From positions 33,953 to 97,952 of the forward strand of contig NZ_RBZM01000015.1 of assembly GCF_003628305.1 (NCBI RefSeq): a stretch of DNA of 64,000 nucleotides. The letters run 5' to 3'. This DNA comes from Cohnella endophytica. GTDB taxonomy: Bacteria; Bacillota; Bacilli; Paenibacillales; Paenibacillaceae. Shown here in pieces: positions 26,963 through 35,620 of the stretch; the stretch's first letter is position 1, and each line of letters begins with the position of its first letter. Position numbers and translations under genes: made by a program. The notes beneath the pieces were generated by a model, which was not told where the DNA came from, searched no databases, and saw only the letters and a program-made list of their open reading frames with translations.

Positions 26963-26984
26963 TTTCGCCTTTGCGGCTATGATA

Positions 26985-27527
26985 TTACTGCTCCATTTGC
27001 TTCGCCAAGAAGCCCGCCGCCGTCTCCACCATCTTGCTCTCCATATCGGCCATGTTTACGGATTCGTCCTTGCTCAGCAAGACTACGGTGCCGATAGGAT
27101 CGCCGCCGGCGACGATCGGAGCCGCTACGAACGAACTGATCGTTTCATTGACGTCGCGCAGCACTTCGTAGCTCCCCGAGCTCGTTTCCAATACGATTTT
27201 ACGGTTTTCCATGCAGCTCTCGAGGACGTTTCCGATCGCCTTGTCGAGATATTCTTTCTTGGATGCTCCGGCTACCGCGATGAAAGTGTCGCGGTCGGAA
27301 ATCATGGCGATATGCCCCGTGCTCTCCGATAAAGATTCCGCGTACTCCTTGGCGAAATCGCCTAACTCGCCGATCGGCGAATATTTTTTAAGGATGACTT
27401 CCCCGTCGCGATCCACGAAAATTTCCAGAGGATCTCCTTCTCGGATACGGAGCGTGCGACGAATTTCTTTCGGAATGACGACCCGTCCGAGGTCATCAAT
27501 ACGGCGTACAATCCCGGTTGCTTTCAT
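26985..27527 (-). CDS. spoVT: Stage V sporulation protein T, AbrB-family regulator
   Basis: A 180-residue transcription factor. Residues 1-50 are an AbrB-type swapped-hairpin DNA-binding domain (MKATGIVRRIDDLGRVVIPK), and residues 55-180 a GAF-like domain. SpoVT tunes sigma-G-dependent genes in the forespore. The DNA-binding domain is closely related to that of the AbrB encoded at 50381. In the minus-strand ori block between the met/prsA insertion and yabM. Confidence 0.96.
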   Translation of the reverse strand: MKATGIVRRIDDLGRVVIPKEIRRTLRIREGDPLEIFVDRDGEVILKKYSPIGELGDFAKEYAESLSESTGHIAMISDRDTFIAVAGASKKEYLDKAIGNVLESCMENRKIVLETSSGSYEVLRDVNETISSFVAAPIVAGGDPIGTVVLLSKDESVNMADMESKMVETAAGFLAKQMEQ

Positions 27528-27627
27528 GCTCGTGTTGCCCCACTTTCATTGGTGTATTCGCTCTGCTCTCGCCGGCGCGAATGACTTGCCGGCCTTTATG
27601 ACGAACGCTTGTACAATCGGAAAAAGG

Positions 27628-27656
27628 TGACATGGAATCTTGATATGTAGTATTCA
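27628..27656 (-). promoter_or_regulatory. Possible sigma-G-like promoter of spoVT
   Basis: Minus strand TGAATA (27651-27656), 16 bp, CATGTCA (27628-27634), resembling the sigma-G pattern; spoVT is sigma-G dependent in B. subtilis. The -10 is imperfect and spacing is short, so this is weak. Confidence 0.35.
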
Positions 27657-27745
27657 ACCTCTCCCATTTTCTTATGCGTTCCCCCTCGGCTGGAGGAAAC
27701 ACCCGTTGCAACCATGAGCTGCTCGACTTGAACTCGCCGCCTTGC

Positions 27746-27789
27746 CAAAAACCGGCAAGCCCGGCCTCATAGAGGCAAGCTTGCCGGTT
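27746..27789 (-). terminator. Terminator of the metNIQ operon
   Basis: Minus strand arms AACCGGCAAGC (27779-27789 side) and GCTTGCCGGTT (27750-27760 side) enclose an 18-nt loop and are followed by a T-run (27746-27750). It lies 22 bp after metQ. The rest of 27528-27811 shows no gene. Confidence 0.85.
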
Positions 27790-27811
27790 CGCTCCATAAT
27801 GCGGTACCGGT

Positions 27812-28708
27812 CTAGAACGCCGGAACGACCGCCACGCCATACGTATCTTCGATGAACTTCTTGACGTCCGGCGAAGTTAACGCGGCGTCGAGTTTCTTGA
27901 TCGCGTCGCCGTTCTCGTCGCCTTTGCGCACGACGATCACGTTCGCGTACGGAGAGTTCGCGTCTTCGCGGAACAAGGCGGAATTCGGATCGAGCTTGGC
28001 TTCGAGCACCAGATTGGTATTGATGATCGCTCCGTCCAAGTCGGGCAGCGAACGGGGAAGCGTCGCGGAATCCGCTTCGATGAACTTCAGCTTCAGCGGG
28101 TTTTCCACGATGTCTTTCGGCGTTGCCTCGTACGTCGTGATCCCTTCTTTCAGCTTGATCAGACCTTGCTGCTCGAGCAAGGCAAGCGCGCGGTATTCGT
28201 TGGACGGGTTGTTCGGAATGCCGATCTTGGCGCCTTCTTTGATCTCGTCCTTGGATTTGAGCTTGTCGGAATAGAAGCCGATCGGTTCGACGTGAACTTT
28301 CGTCGTCACGACGAAATCGTAGCCTTTCTCGCCTTTTACCGAATCGAGGTAAGGCACGTGCTGGAAATAATTCGCGTCGATCTGCTTCTCCTGCAAGGCG
28401 GGATTCAACTGTCCTTCGTCGTCGAATACGACGACATCGAGGTTAACTCCCTGCTCCTTGAGCGCCGGTTTGACGTGCTCTAGGATGACGGCATGCGGAA
28501 CCGCCGCCGCTCCGATCTTCAACGTAACTTCCGTCGCCGGGGAAGCCGAAGGCGATGCAGACTCCGAAGGACTTGCCGACTCGGTAGAGGCCGACTGGCT
28601 AGCCGATGGCGAGGCCTCGTTATTGTTATTTTTCGAGCCGCACCCCGCAATCACCGTGCTAATCGCAACGAATAACGCAATAAGGACAACCAGGCTTTTC
28701 TTTGACAT
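27812..28708 (-). CDS. metQ: Methionine-type substrate-binding lipoprotein MetQ (NlpA family)
   Basis: A 298-residue lipoprotein: signal peptide with lipobox VIAGC (C23), then a Ser/Pro/Ala/Glu-rich linker of about 35 residues, then the NlpA domain (KIGAAAVPHAVILEHVKPAL; NANYFQHVPYLDS written here as DANYFQHVPYLDS). Start ATG 28706-28708 is preferred to a GTG four codons earlier because GGAG then lies 6 nt away. Binds D/L-methionine or a similar substrate for MetNI. Third gene of the operon. Confidence 0.9.
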   Translation of the reverse strand: MSKKSLVVLIALFVAISTVIAGCGSKNNNNEASPSASQSASTESASPSESASPSASPATEVTLKIGAAAVPHAVILEHVKPALKEQGVNLDVVVFDDEGQLNPALQEKQIDANYFQHVPYLDSVKGEKGYDFVVTTKVHVEPIGFYSDKLKSKDEIKEGAKIGIPNNPSNEYRALALLEQQGLIKLKEGITTYEATPKDIVENPLKLKFIEADSATLPRSLPDLDGAIINTNLVLEAKLDPNSALFREDANSPYANVIVVRKGDENGDAIKKLDAALTSPDVKKFIEDTYGVAVVPAF

Positions 28709-28769
28709 TTCTCTCTCCACTCCCGCTCTCTTTTTAATGGTCTATGTGATGAATCCGTAAAACCTCCGA

Positions 28770-29438
28770 CTACTCCGTACGATGCCTTCTTCTGTCGATG
28801 GACTTGGCGATGGAGTCGCCCGTCCACTGGATCGCCTGTACTAGCAGGATGATAACGATCACGGTTGCGAACATAATATCCTCGCGGAACCGCTGGTACC
28901 CGAACCGGATCGCCAAGCTACCCAACCCTCCTGCGCCGATCGCCCCCGCCACGGCCGTCAACTCGGCAATCGCGATAACCGCGATCGTAAGGCTGCGAAC
29001 GAGAGCAGGAAGAGCTTCAGGCAGCAATACGCGGAAAATAATCGCGAACGGAGACGCGCCGAACGACTTGGCCGCTTCGATTTTCCCGACCGCCACTTCC
29101 TTCAATGCGCTTTCGACGATTCGCCCTAAGAAGGGCGCCGCTCCGATAGACAACGACACGATCGCGGCCGTCGGACCTAGCGAGGTACCTACGACCCATC
29201 TCGCGAAGGGCAATAAGAGCACGATCAGAATAATGAAAGGCAAGGAACGCACGCTATTAATAGCGAGACTTACGATCCGATTAACTACCCTCGCCTCCAG
29301 TACGCCGCCTTTTTCCGTAACGACAAGCGTTATTCCTAAGAACAAGCCGAGAACAATGGCGAATACCGAAGACCAAACGAGCATGTAGAGCGTTTGGCGT
29401 AATCCTTCCCAGAGCAACTCAAGCAGATCGTCTCTCAT
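28770..29438 (-). CDS. metI: Methionine ABC transporter permease MetI
   Basis: A 222-residue permease with five to six membrane segments and the EAA-like loop EAAKSFGASPFAIIFRVLLP. The region NSVRSLPFIILIVLLLPF is highly typical of MetI. The start ATG overlaps the metN stop (ATGA), indicating coupled translation. Confidence 0.93.
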   Translation of the reverse strand: MRDDLLELLWEGLRQTLYMLVWSSVFAIVLGLFLGITLVVTEKGGVLEARVVNRIVSLAINSVRSLPFIILIVLLLPFARWVVGTSLGPTAAIVSLSIGAAPFLGRIVESALKEVAVGKIEAAKSFGASPFAIIFRVLLPEALPALVRSLTIAVIAIAELTAVAGAIGAGGLGSLAIRFGYQRFREDIMFATVIVIILLVQAIQWTGDSIAKSIDRRRHRTE

Positions 29439-30220
29439 ATCCCCGCCCCGACCCCCTCGACCGCAAACCGCTTTTTCCTGTAATGCTCGACGATATGGAC
29501 GAACCTTCGCGCCGTATCGCTCTCCGGATACAGGAAGAATTTATCGACCGAACCGGTCTCCACGATCTTCCCTTGCTCGATGACGGCAACGTTATTGCAC
29601 GCATGCTGCAGAACGTCGAGCTCGTGAGTAATCAACACGACCGTGAGTTCCAGCTTGCGGTTAATGTCCCGAAGCAGCTCTAGGATCGAGTAGGTCGTCT
29701 GCGGATCGAGAGCGGACGTAGCTTCGTCGCACAGGAGGACGTCGGGCTCGTTTACTAGCGCCCGGGCGATGCCGACGCGTTGCTTCTGGCCGCCGCTGAG
29801 CTGGGAAGGGTACGCCTTCTCCTTGTCCCCGAGCTGCACCAGCTCCAACACTTCACAAACCCTTTTTCGGATCGTCGCTTTATCGCAGCCCGCGACTTTC
29901 AGAGGAAACGCGACGTTGTGGAAAACCGTCTTCCCCTCAAACAGGTTGAACTGCTGGAAAACCATCCCGATTTTCCTTCTCGCCTGCCGCAGCTGACTCT
30001 CCTTCAACCCCGTCAACACCGTGTCTCCAATGGCGATGCTGCCCTTATCGGGTTCTTCGAGCCGGTTGATGCAACGCACCAACGTCGATTTTCCCGCCCC
30101 GCTGAATCCGATGATGCCAATGATGTCCCCTTTCTCCACCGTAAGGTTCAGCCCGTCAAGCGCCTGCAGCTTGCCGCTCGGCGTGGCGTACGCTTTGCTT
30201 AAGCCGCGTATGGAGATCAT
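29435..30220 (-). CDS. metN: Methionine ABC transporter ATPase MetN lacking the NIL domain
   Basis: A 261-residue ATPase: Walker A GFSGAGKST (about 38-46), Q-loop VFQQFNLF, signature LSGGQKQR, Walker B DVLLCDEATSALD, and the H-loop ITHELDV. The ABC domain is followed by only about 20 residues, while standard MetN proteins are near 340 residues and end in an ACT-like NIL domain that senses methionine. GGGGGTGAG precedes the ATG closely. First gene of metNIQ. Confidence 0.9.
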   Translation of the reverse strand: MISIRGLSKAYATPSGKLQALDGLNLTVEKGDIIGIIGFSGAGKSTLVRCINRLEEPDKGSIAIGDTVLTGLKESQLRQARRKIGMVFQQFNLFEGKTVFHNVAFPLKVAGCDKATIRKRVCEVLELVQLGDKEKAYPSQLSGGQKQRVGIARALVNEPDVLLCDEATSALDPQTTYSILELLRDINRKLELTVVLITHELDVLQHACNNVAVIEQGKIVETGSVDKFFLYPESDTARRFVHIVEHYRKKRFAVEGVGAGI

Positions 30221-30252
30221 CGTCTCACCCCCTTCCGTCTCGGTTGCCGAAA

Positions 30253-30389
30253 TAAAAAAAACTAAGCTTCCGCACGCTAATCTTAGCCGCGGGGCTTAGT
30301 TTCCAGAGAACTGGTCAACTTTATGTTCGTATATCCGAGTATTTCTATCTGTTTTTATTTAATTTAGAGCAACTTCCATCGGTTGTCAA
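30253..30389 (-). promoter_or_regulatory. Promoter and short terminator-containing leader of metNIQ
   Basis: Minus strand -35 TTGACA (30384-30389), 17 bp, -10 TAAATT (30361-30366). About 50 nt after the expected start a strong hairpin AACTAAGC (30294-30301) / GCTTAGTT (30260-30267) with further inner pairing is followed by T8 (30253-30260). The leader therefore carries an intrinsic terminator upstream of metN. No S-box (SAM-I) or T-box core is visible and the RNA before the hairpin is too short for them. Confidence 0.7.
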
Positions 30390-30430
30390 TAGTTTTCTTA
30401 CCCTAGGCTAGAACACAGAGTATAGCATAC

Positions 30431-30487
30431 AAAAAGACGTGCCCGGAACCCCGTCGCAAGCTGCGAGCGGACTTTCGGACACGTCTT
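30431..30487 (-). terminator. Terminator of the mfd-prsA transcription unit
   Basis: Minus strand arms AAGACGTG (30480-30487) and CACGTCTT (30434-30441), extended by partial inner pairing, followed by T5. Located 20 bp after the PrsA-like gene. Confidence 0.85.
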
Positions 30488-30506
30488 CGAATATTGCCGC
30501 CGTCGA

Positions 30507-31592
30507 TTACTTCGCGGATGCGGAAGCCGACGCGTCAGGTGATGCGGATGGGGAAGCCGAAGGCGATGCGCTCGGGGAGCCCGAAGCGCTTGGGCTTGCG
30601 GAAGGTTCGGCCGGAAGCGTGACCTTGATGCCCAGCTTGTCCTGTTCGGCGGTCAAGAATTCGTTTAATTTGGTCGTTGCGAGATCCGTCTTGATCATAT
30701 TCTTGGCTTGCTCGGATAGCTTATCGTAGGAAGAAGCCTCATCGCGAGCTTCGACCTTCATGACATGGTAGCCGTACTCGGTCTTAACGGGATCGCCGAC
30801 TTTACCGATCTCTTGCGTGTTGGCGGCCTTCTTGAATTCCTCGACCCAGCCTTTGGCTACTTGCTTCTCGTACAAGCCGCCGTTATCCTTCGAACCGGTA
30901 TCCGTGGAGAATTCCTTCGCTAGCGCCGCCCAATCTCCGCCCTCTTCGAGCTTGGCTTTGACTTCTTTCGCGGTCTTAAGCGCTTCTTCGTCTGTTTTCA
31001 GCTCGGCGCCGGTCGATGGATCAACCGTGCCGATCAAGATATGTCTAACGGATATGAGATTATAATCGGATGGAGCTTTCGCGTATTCCGTTTTAATCTC
31101 GTCTTCCGTAACTTTCGGCATGAAGTCTGCTTTCTTAGCGTTGTAATAAGCTTGGAACGCGACTAAATCCTGATAGAACGCAGTAGCATCGGCTACGGTC
31201 AGCTTGTTGTCGTCCATATGCTTCTTCAGGTCGGCATCGGTTTTCATCGCGTCGCTAATCTGCGTCTTGAACGTTGCGGCCGCGTCTTTCGCTTTTTTCA
31301 GGTCGTCCGCGCTTACGTCCTTGATCAATACTTTAGTAACGATGTATTGTTGAACGAACTGTTCCTTCAACTGCGGAATCGACATGTACATCGCCGTCTG
31401 AGGATTCATGATCTCCTGGAACGCCGTATATTTAGCAAATTCTGTGTCGGTTACTTCTCCGCCCGTATATGTAGCGATAACGGTGGCTTTGCTTTCTTTC
31501 TTGCCGCAAGCGGAGATCAATGCGACAAGCATGACCGCTGCCAGCGCTAAAAGTACAAACCGGCGATACGGCATGCGTTTATGGTGCAACAT
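30507..31592 (-). CDS. prsA: PrsA-like parvulin peptidyl-prolyl isomerase lipoprotein
   Basis: A 361-residue lipoprotein foldase. Signal peptide with lipobox LISAC (C29); an N-terminal chaperone-like region; a parvulin domain at about 178-290 (ISVRHILIGTV; DTGSKDNGGLYE; TEYGYHVMKVE); then a C-terminal tail of about 30 residues made of Ser/Pro/Ala repeats. It helps secreted proteins fold outside the membrane. The start overlaps the 3' end of mfd by 14 nt, with GGGGG upstream. Confidence 0.9.
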   Translation of the reverse strand: MLHHKRMPYRRFVLLALAAVMLVALISACGKKESKATVIATYTGGEVTDTEFAKYTAFQEIMNPQTAMYMSIPQLKEQFVQQYIVTKVLIKDVSADDLKKAKDAAATFKTQISDAMKTDADLKKHMDDNKLTVADATAFYQDLVAFQAYYNAKKADFMPKVTEDEIKTEYAKAPSDYNLISVRHILIGTVDPSTGAELKTDEEALKTAKEVKAKLEEGGDWAALAKEFSTDTGSKDNGGLYEKQVAKGWVEEFKKAANTQEIGKVGDPVKTEYGYHVMKVEARDEASSYDKLSEQAKNMIKTDLATTKLNEFLTAEQDKLGIKVTLPAEPSASPSASGSPSASPSASPSASPDASASASAK

Positions 31593-34500
31593 CCTGTAGT
31601 TCCCCCTTTGATTTTGTCGCTTCTTTGTATTGTACCAGAAAATCCTCTACAAGCGCTAATAAAGCGTTCTCATCCAGCCCTCGTACCTTAAAGCGAATCA
31701 GAAGCTGCTGATCGCTGATGGCGTTCACCATCCGGCCTTGGAATTTGCTTTCCATCGCCTTGAGCTTGCTTATTTCCAAGTCCGCCCTGCGCCGCTCTTC
31801 CAGCTTCAGCGTCAGTTCGTCCCCGCGGCGTACGATCGATTCGATGCCGTATTTGCGCCCGTACACCTTCAGTCTCGCGACTGCCATCAAGTTAAGGACT
31901 GCCTTAGGCGGTTCTCCGAAACGGTCGATAAGCTCCTCGAACAAATCTTCAACGTCCTCGAGCGTAGTCGCTGTCGCGACCTTCTTGTAGATCTCGATTT
32001 TCTGGATGCTATCGTAAATATACTCCGGAGGCAAGTACGCATCCACGCCCAGATCGAGCTGCGTATTGACCGGCTGAGGAGGCAACGCGACCCCGCCCAT
32101 CTCCAGCTTGCGGCTCTGAATTTCCTCGGCGAGCATCTGCGAATACAGATCGAAGCCGACGGACGCGATGAAGCCGTGTTGCTCCGCCCCGAGCAGATTA
32201 CCCGCTCCGCGAATGGACAAGTCGCGCATGGCGATCTTGAATCCGGAACCGAGCTCCGTGAATTCCTTGATCGATTGCAGCCTTTTCTCCGCGACCTCCG
32301 TCAATACCTTGTCCCGTTGGTACGTAAAGTAAGCGTAGGCGATCCGATTGGAACGTCCGACCCGACCCCGAAGCTGATAGAGCTGGGACAGCCCCATCTT
32401 ATCCGCGTCATGGACGAGCAACGTGTTGACGTTCGGAATATCCACCCCGGTCTCGATAATGCTCGTACTGACGAGCACGTCGTACTCTCCGTCCAAGAAA
32501 TCGAGGATCGTGCGTTCCAACTCCTGCTCCGACATTTGGCCGTGCGCCACGGCCACGCGGGCGGCGGGAGCGAGCGCGCTGATCTGTTCGGCCATCTGAT
32601 AGATGCCTTGCACCCGGTTGAACAAATAATACACCTGTCCGTCCCGGGCCAGCTCCCGCTCCACCGCTTCGCGTACAAGCGTCGGACTGTATTCGACGAC
32701 GTAGGTCTGCACGGGAAAACGATTCTCCGGCGGCGTCTCGATAACCGACAGATCGCGCACGCCCAGCATCGACATATGAAGGGTACGCGGAATCGGCGTC
32801 GCCGTCAGCGTCAGCACGTCCACGTTCGTTTTGATTTTCTTCAGCTTTTCCTTATGCGTAACGCCGAACCGCTGCTCTTCGTCGACGATCAGCAGCCCTA
32901 ATTCCTTGAATACGATGTCCTGCGACAACAGCCTATGCGTGCCGATGACGACGTCGACGGTGCCGGCCTTCAAGCCCTTCATCGTATCCGTCTGTTCCTT
33001 GCGCGAGCGGAAGCGGCTGAGCACCTTAATATTAAACGGATATCCGGAGAATCTTTCCCGGAACGTCTCGTAATGCTGCTGCGCCAGAATCGTCGTCGGA
33101 ACGAGCACGGCGACCTGTTTCCCTTCGATGGCCGCCTTGAACGCGGCGCGGATGGCCACTTCCGTCTTCCCGTAGCCTACGTCGCCGCAGAGCAACCGGT
33201 CCATCGGGCGAGGCGTCTGCATATCCGCTTTGATTTCCTTGATCGCGCGAAGCTGATCCGCCGTCTCGTCGTAAGGGAACATCTCCTCGAACTCTTGCTG
33301 GTAAGGGGTATCCTCTCCGAATCCGAAACCCGTCGTAGCTTGACGTTCCGCATAGAGCTTGATCAGATCGTCGGCGATATCCTTAACGGACGATTGGACT
33401 TTGGACTTAACCCGGTTCCAATCCGCGCCCCCGAGCTTGCTGACCTTCGGTTCCTTGTCCTCGTTGCCTACGTATTTCTGGATCAGATCGAATTGTTCTA
33501 CCGGTACGGATAGACGGTCTCCACCCGCATAGATAATGTGAAGATAATCCTTATGAATGCCGCCGACCTCGAGCGTTCCGATTCCGAGATACTTCCCGAC
33601 TCCGTGATTCTGATGCACGACGTAGTCGCCGACCTTCAACTCGGTATAGCTCTTGATTCGCTCGGCATTGTCCAGATGACGATCGACCCGGCGCGCTTTG
33701 CGCTGCTTCTGGGTGAACATCTCGCCTTCCGTGATGACGACGAGCTTGATCGAAGGCAGCTCGAAGCCGCTCTGCAGGTTCCCTTGCAGAATTTCCGGCA
33801 TATCGATCTGATAGTCTTCCAACACTCGCCGCATGCGGTCGGCGCGTTCGGAGTTGCCGGCGAGCATCAAGATGCGAACCCCGCTCTTCCGCCAACGTTC
33901 CATCTCCGCCTTCAACACGTTCATCTGCCCATGGAAATTCTGCATGGAACGGCAGACGAAATTAACGATGTTCTGAGGCTGGGTATGGGGAATTTGACGA
34001 ACGAACAGCGATAGAAACACCGTTTGGAAGCCCTTCGGATATAACGCCTGCTCCGCGTTAACGGCCAGCACGAAGCCCGGCAGGGACTTGCCCTGCTGCA
34101 GCAGATGGGTCGTCCATTCCAACTCGTCGCGTTCTAGCTGTCTCGCGGTTTCTCCCAGCCTGTTCGGTTCGTCCATAAGAAGGATCGAATCTTTCTGGAT
34201 GTAGTCCAATAAGGTCTGGCGCTCCGGATAGAGCAAAGAAATGTACTTGTAAATTTCGGAAAAATAAACATTTTGTCGTAAAAGTTCGATTTCCCGGGAA
34301 ATTTCGGAGCTGAGCCGTTCCTTGGCTTGCCTGTCGGACATTTTCTCTAGCTGCTTATCCAATAGATCATGCGCGTGCTGGGCGGCATTCTTGAATCGCC
34401 GGTCTCCGGCGATCCACTCCCGGCTCGGCTGTACGGTATATTGCTCCAGCTTGTCGATCGAGCGTTGATCGGCCGGATCGAATGTCCGGATCGAATCGAT

Positions 34501-35100
34501 CTCGTCGTCGAACCACTCGATACGATACGCGCTCGCGTCCGCCAGCGGGAAGAAATCGACGATGCCTCCGCGCACGCTAAGGTGGCCCTTCTGTTCGACG
34601 CGATCCACCCGCTCGTAGCCGAGCTCGACCATGCTTCGCAAGAATTGCTCCATCGGTAACGTATTGCCGACCTTCAGATCGATATGTGCCTCCGCCATCG
34701 TCTTCATATCCGGCTGGAACCTTCGTACGCCGGCGAACGGCACGACAATAACGCCTCGGAAGCCTCCCGCCAGCTTGAGTATTACCTCTAAGCGTCGAGC
34801 CGAAGTTTCCGGGCTTGAGATCGCGGTCTCGGCCGCTATTAATTCATTAGCGGGATACAGCAGCACTTCTTCCGGGGAAAGACACTCTTGCAGATCTTCC
34901 GCCATCTTCTGCGCCGAGAACATATTATGAGTAATCACTACAATCGGCCGTTGCAATTCCCGATGCAATCCGGCAATCGCCGCTTGGCGCGCGGAACCGG
35001 ACAGGCCGGCGACGAGTTGCTCGCGCATTCCGCCCTTCAGCCCTTGGATGACGCTAATTAAATCGGGATCGGTCACCAGCGATTGGATTAGCGGCTTCAT
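31579..35100 (-). CDS. mfd: Transcription-repair coupling factor Mfd
   Basis: A 1173-residue DNA translocase that removes RNA polymerase stalled at lesions and recruits UvrA. Visible: the UvrB-like N-terminal region, the RNAP-interaction domain near KVGDYVVHQNHGVGKYLGI, helicase motifs GDVGYGKTEVA, DEEQRFG, TATPIPRTL and QLRGRVGRS, and the C-terminal regulatory domain. Start ATG 35098-35100 is chosen for GAGAGGGG 7 nt upstream; a longer frame of 19 codons lacks one. Syntenic between fin and spoVT. Confidence 0.97.
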   Translation of the reverse strand: MKPLIQSLVTDPDLISVIQGLKGGMREQLVAGLSGSARQAAIAGLHRELQRPIVVITHNMFSAQKMAEDLQECLSPEEVLLYPANELIAAETAISSPETSARRLEVILKLAGGFRGVIVVPFAGVRRFQPDMKTMAEAHIDLKVGNTLPMEQFLRSMVELGYERVDRVEQKGHLSVRGGIVDFFPLADASAYRIEWFDDEIDSIRTFDPADQRSIDKLEQYTVQPSREWIAGDRRFKNAAQHAHDLLDKQLEKMSDRQAKERLSSEISREIELLRQNVYFSEIYKYISLLYPERQTLLDYIQKDSILLMDEPNRLGETARQLERDELEWTTHLLQQGKSLPGFVLAVNAEQALYPKGFQTVFLSLFVRQIPHTQPQNIVNFVCRSMQNFHGQMNVLKAEMERWRKSGVRILMLAGNSERADRMRRVLEDYQIDMPEILQGNLQSGFELPSIKLVVITEGEMFTQKQRKARRVDRHLDNAERIKSYTELKVGDYVVHQNHGVGKYLGIGTLEVGGIHKDYLHIIYAGGDRLSVPVEQFDLIQKYVGNEDKEPKVSKLGGADWNRVKSKVQSSVKDIADDLIKLYAERQATTGFGFGEDTPYQQEFEEMFPYDETADQLRAIKEIKADMQTPRPMDRLLCGDVGYGKTEVAIRAAFKAAIEGKQVAVLVPTTILAQQHYETFRERFSGYPFNIKVLSRFRSRKEQTDTMKGLKAGTVDVVIGTHRLLSQDIVFKELGLLIVDEEQRFGVTHKEKLKKIKTNVDVLTLTATPIPRTLHMSMLGVRDLSVIETPPENRFPVQTYVVEYSPTLVREAVERELARDGQVYYLFNRVQGIYQMAEQISALAPAARVAVAHGQMSEQELERTILDFLDGEYDVLVSTSIIETGVDIPNVNTLLVHDADKMGLSQLYQLRGRVGRSNRIAYAYFTYQRDKVLTEVAEKRLQSIKEFTELGSGFKIAMRDLSIRGAGNLLGAEQHGFIASVGFDLYSQMLAEEIQSRKLEMGGVALPPQPVNTQLDLGVDAYLPPEYIYDSIQKIEIYKKVATATTLEDVEDLFEELIDRFGEPPKAVLNLMAVARLKVYGRKYGIESIVRRGDELTLKLEERRRADLEISKLKAMESKFQGRMVNAISDQQLLIRFKVRGLDENALLALVEDFLVQYKEATKSKGELQDVAP

Positions 35101-35155
35101 GGCATTTCCCCTCTCCGATACAACATACGCAAATCCGCTTTGCGGAATCACAAGC

Positions 35156-35188
35156 AAAAACGCCTTCGGCGTCCAACGGGCGCCGAAG
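35156..35188 (-). terminator. Terminator-like hairpin in the mfd leader
   Basis: Minus strand CTTCGGCG (35181-35188) / CGCCGAAG (35164-35171) then GCG and T5 (35156-35160), 56 bp before the mfd start. Two copies of TCCGCAAAGC flank it, which could allow alternative pairing. Confidence 0.65.
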
Positions 35189-35245
35189 AAGCTTTGCGGA
35201 GGCGATTCGGAAATGAATGAGCGTAATATTTATAAATTCTGAATC

Positions 35246-35275
35246 ACTGAAAAAAGCCCCGGCACAAGCCAAGGA
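35246..35275 (-). terminator. Terminator after fin
   Basis: Minus strand stem around TCCTTGGC / GCCGGGGC with G-U pairs followed by T6. It lies about 36 bp after the fin stop. Confidence 0.65.
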
Positions 35276-35310
35276 CTCCTTGAGAATGTCGGAACGTAAA
35301 GCTTAACCGT

Positions 35311-35541
35311 TCATTGCAACGGATTCGTCAGCAACGCAAGCTCCGGATTAGCGTCCAGCGTCTGGCTGCAGTACTCGCATATGACCCGTACGGTCACGTC
35401 CCCGTTGGAATTATACGCTATTATACGCTTTCGCTCTTCGGGGGTCAAGAAATGCAAGCCCAACCGATATTCGGGGACTTCCTCGTTCTCGAATCGCCCT
35501 AGGGACATGTTGCAATGCCGGCAAATATAGTTCACAGCCAT
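35311..35541 (-). CDS. fin: Anti-sigma-F factor Fin (YabK)
   Basis: A 76-residue zinc-binding protein: YICRHCNM near the N-terminus and VICEYCSQTL near the C-terminus provide two CxxC pairs; LGLHFLTPEERKRII is typical of the family. Fin displaces sigma-F from RNA polymerase during the switch to sigma-G in the forespore. Start ATG 35539-35541 with CAGGAGG upstream. It has its own sigma-F-like promoter at 35592-35620. Confidence 0.95.
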   Translation of the reverse strand: MAVNYICRHCNMSLGRFENEEVPEYRLGLHFLTPEERKRIIAYNSNGDVTVRVICEYCSQTLDANPELALLTNPLQ

Positions 35542-35591
35542 ATGTATGCCTCCTGGAGTTCGGTTATGCGGCAACGGCCGCCTCTTCCTCC

Positions 35592-35620
35592 AGTATTCCC
35601 TTATTCAGGGCTTCTCATGC
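35592..35620 (-). promoter_or_regulatory. Sigma-F-type promoter of fin
   Basis: Minus strand GCATG (35616-35620), 15 bp, GGGAATACT (35592-35600). The -10 matches GGNNANANT exactly. The -35 overlaps the end of pth. fin is sigma-F dependent in B. subtilis. Confidence 0.7.

Noticed and set aside
30253..30389. SAM-I (S-box) riboswitch or T-box before metN
   Set aside because: Conserved cores are missing and only about 50 nt precede the terminator.
31738..32901. 387-codon open frame antisense to mfd
   Set aside because: mfd on the minus strand is certain; the antisense product is low-complexity and matches nothing.
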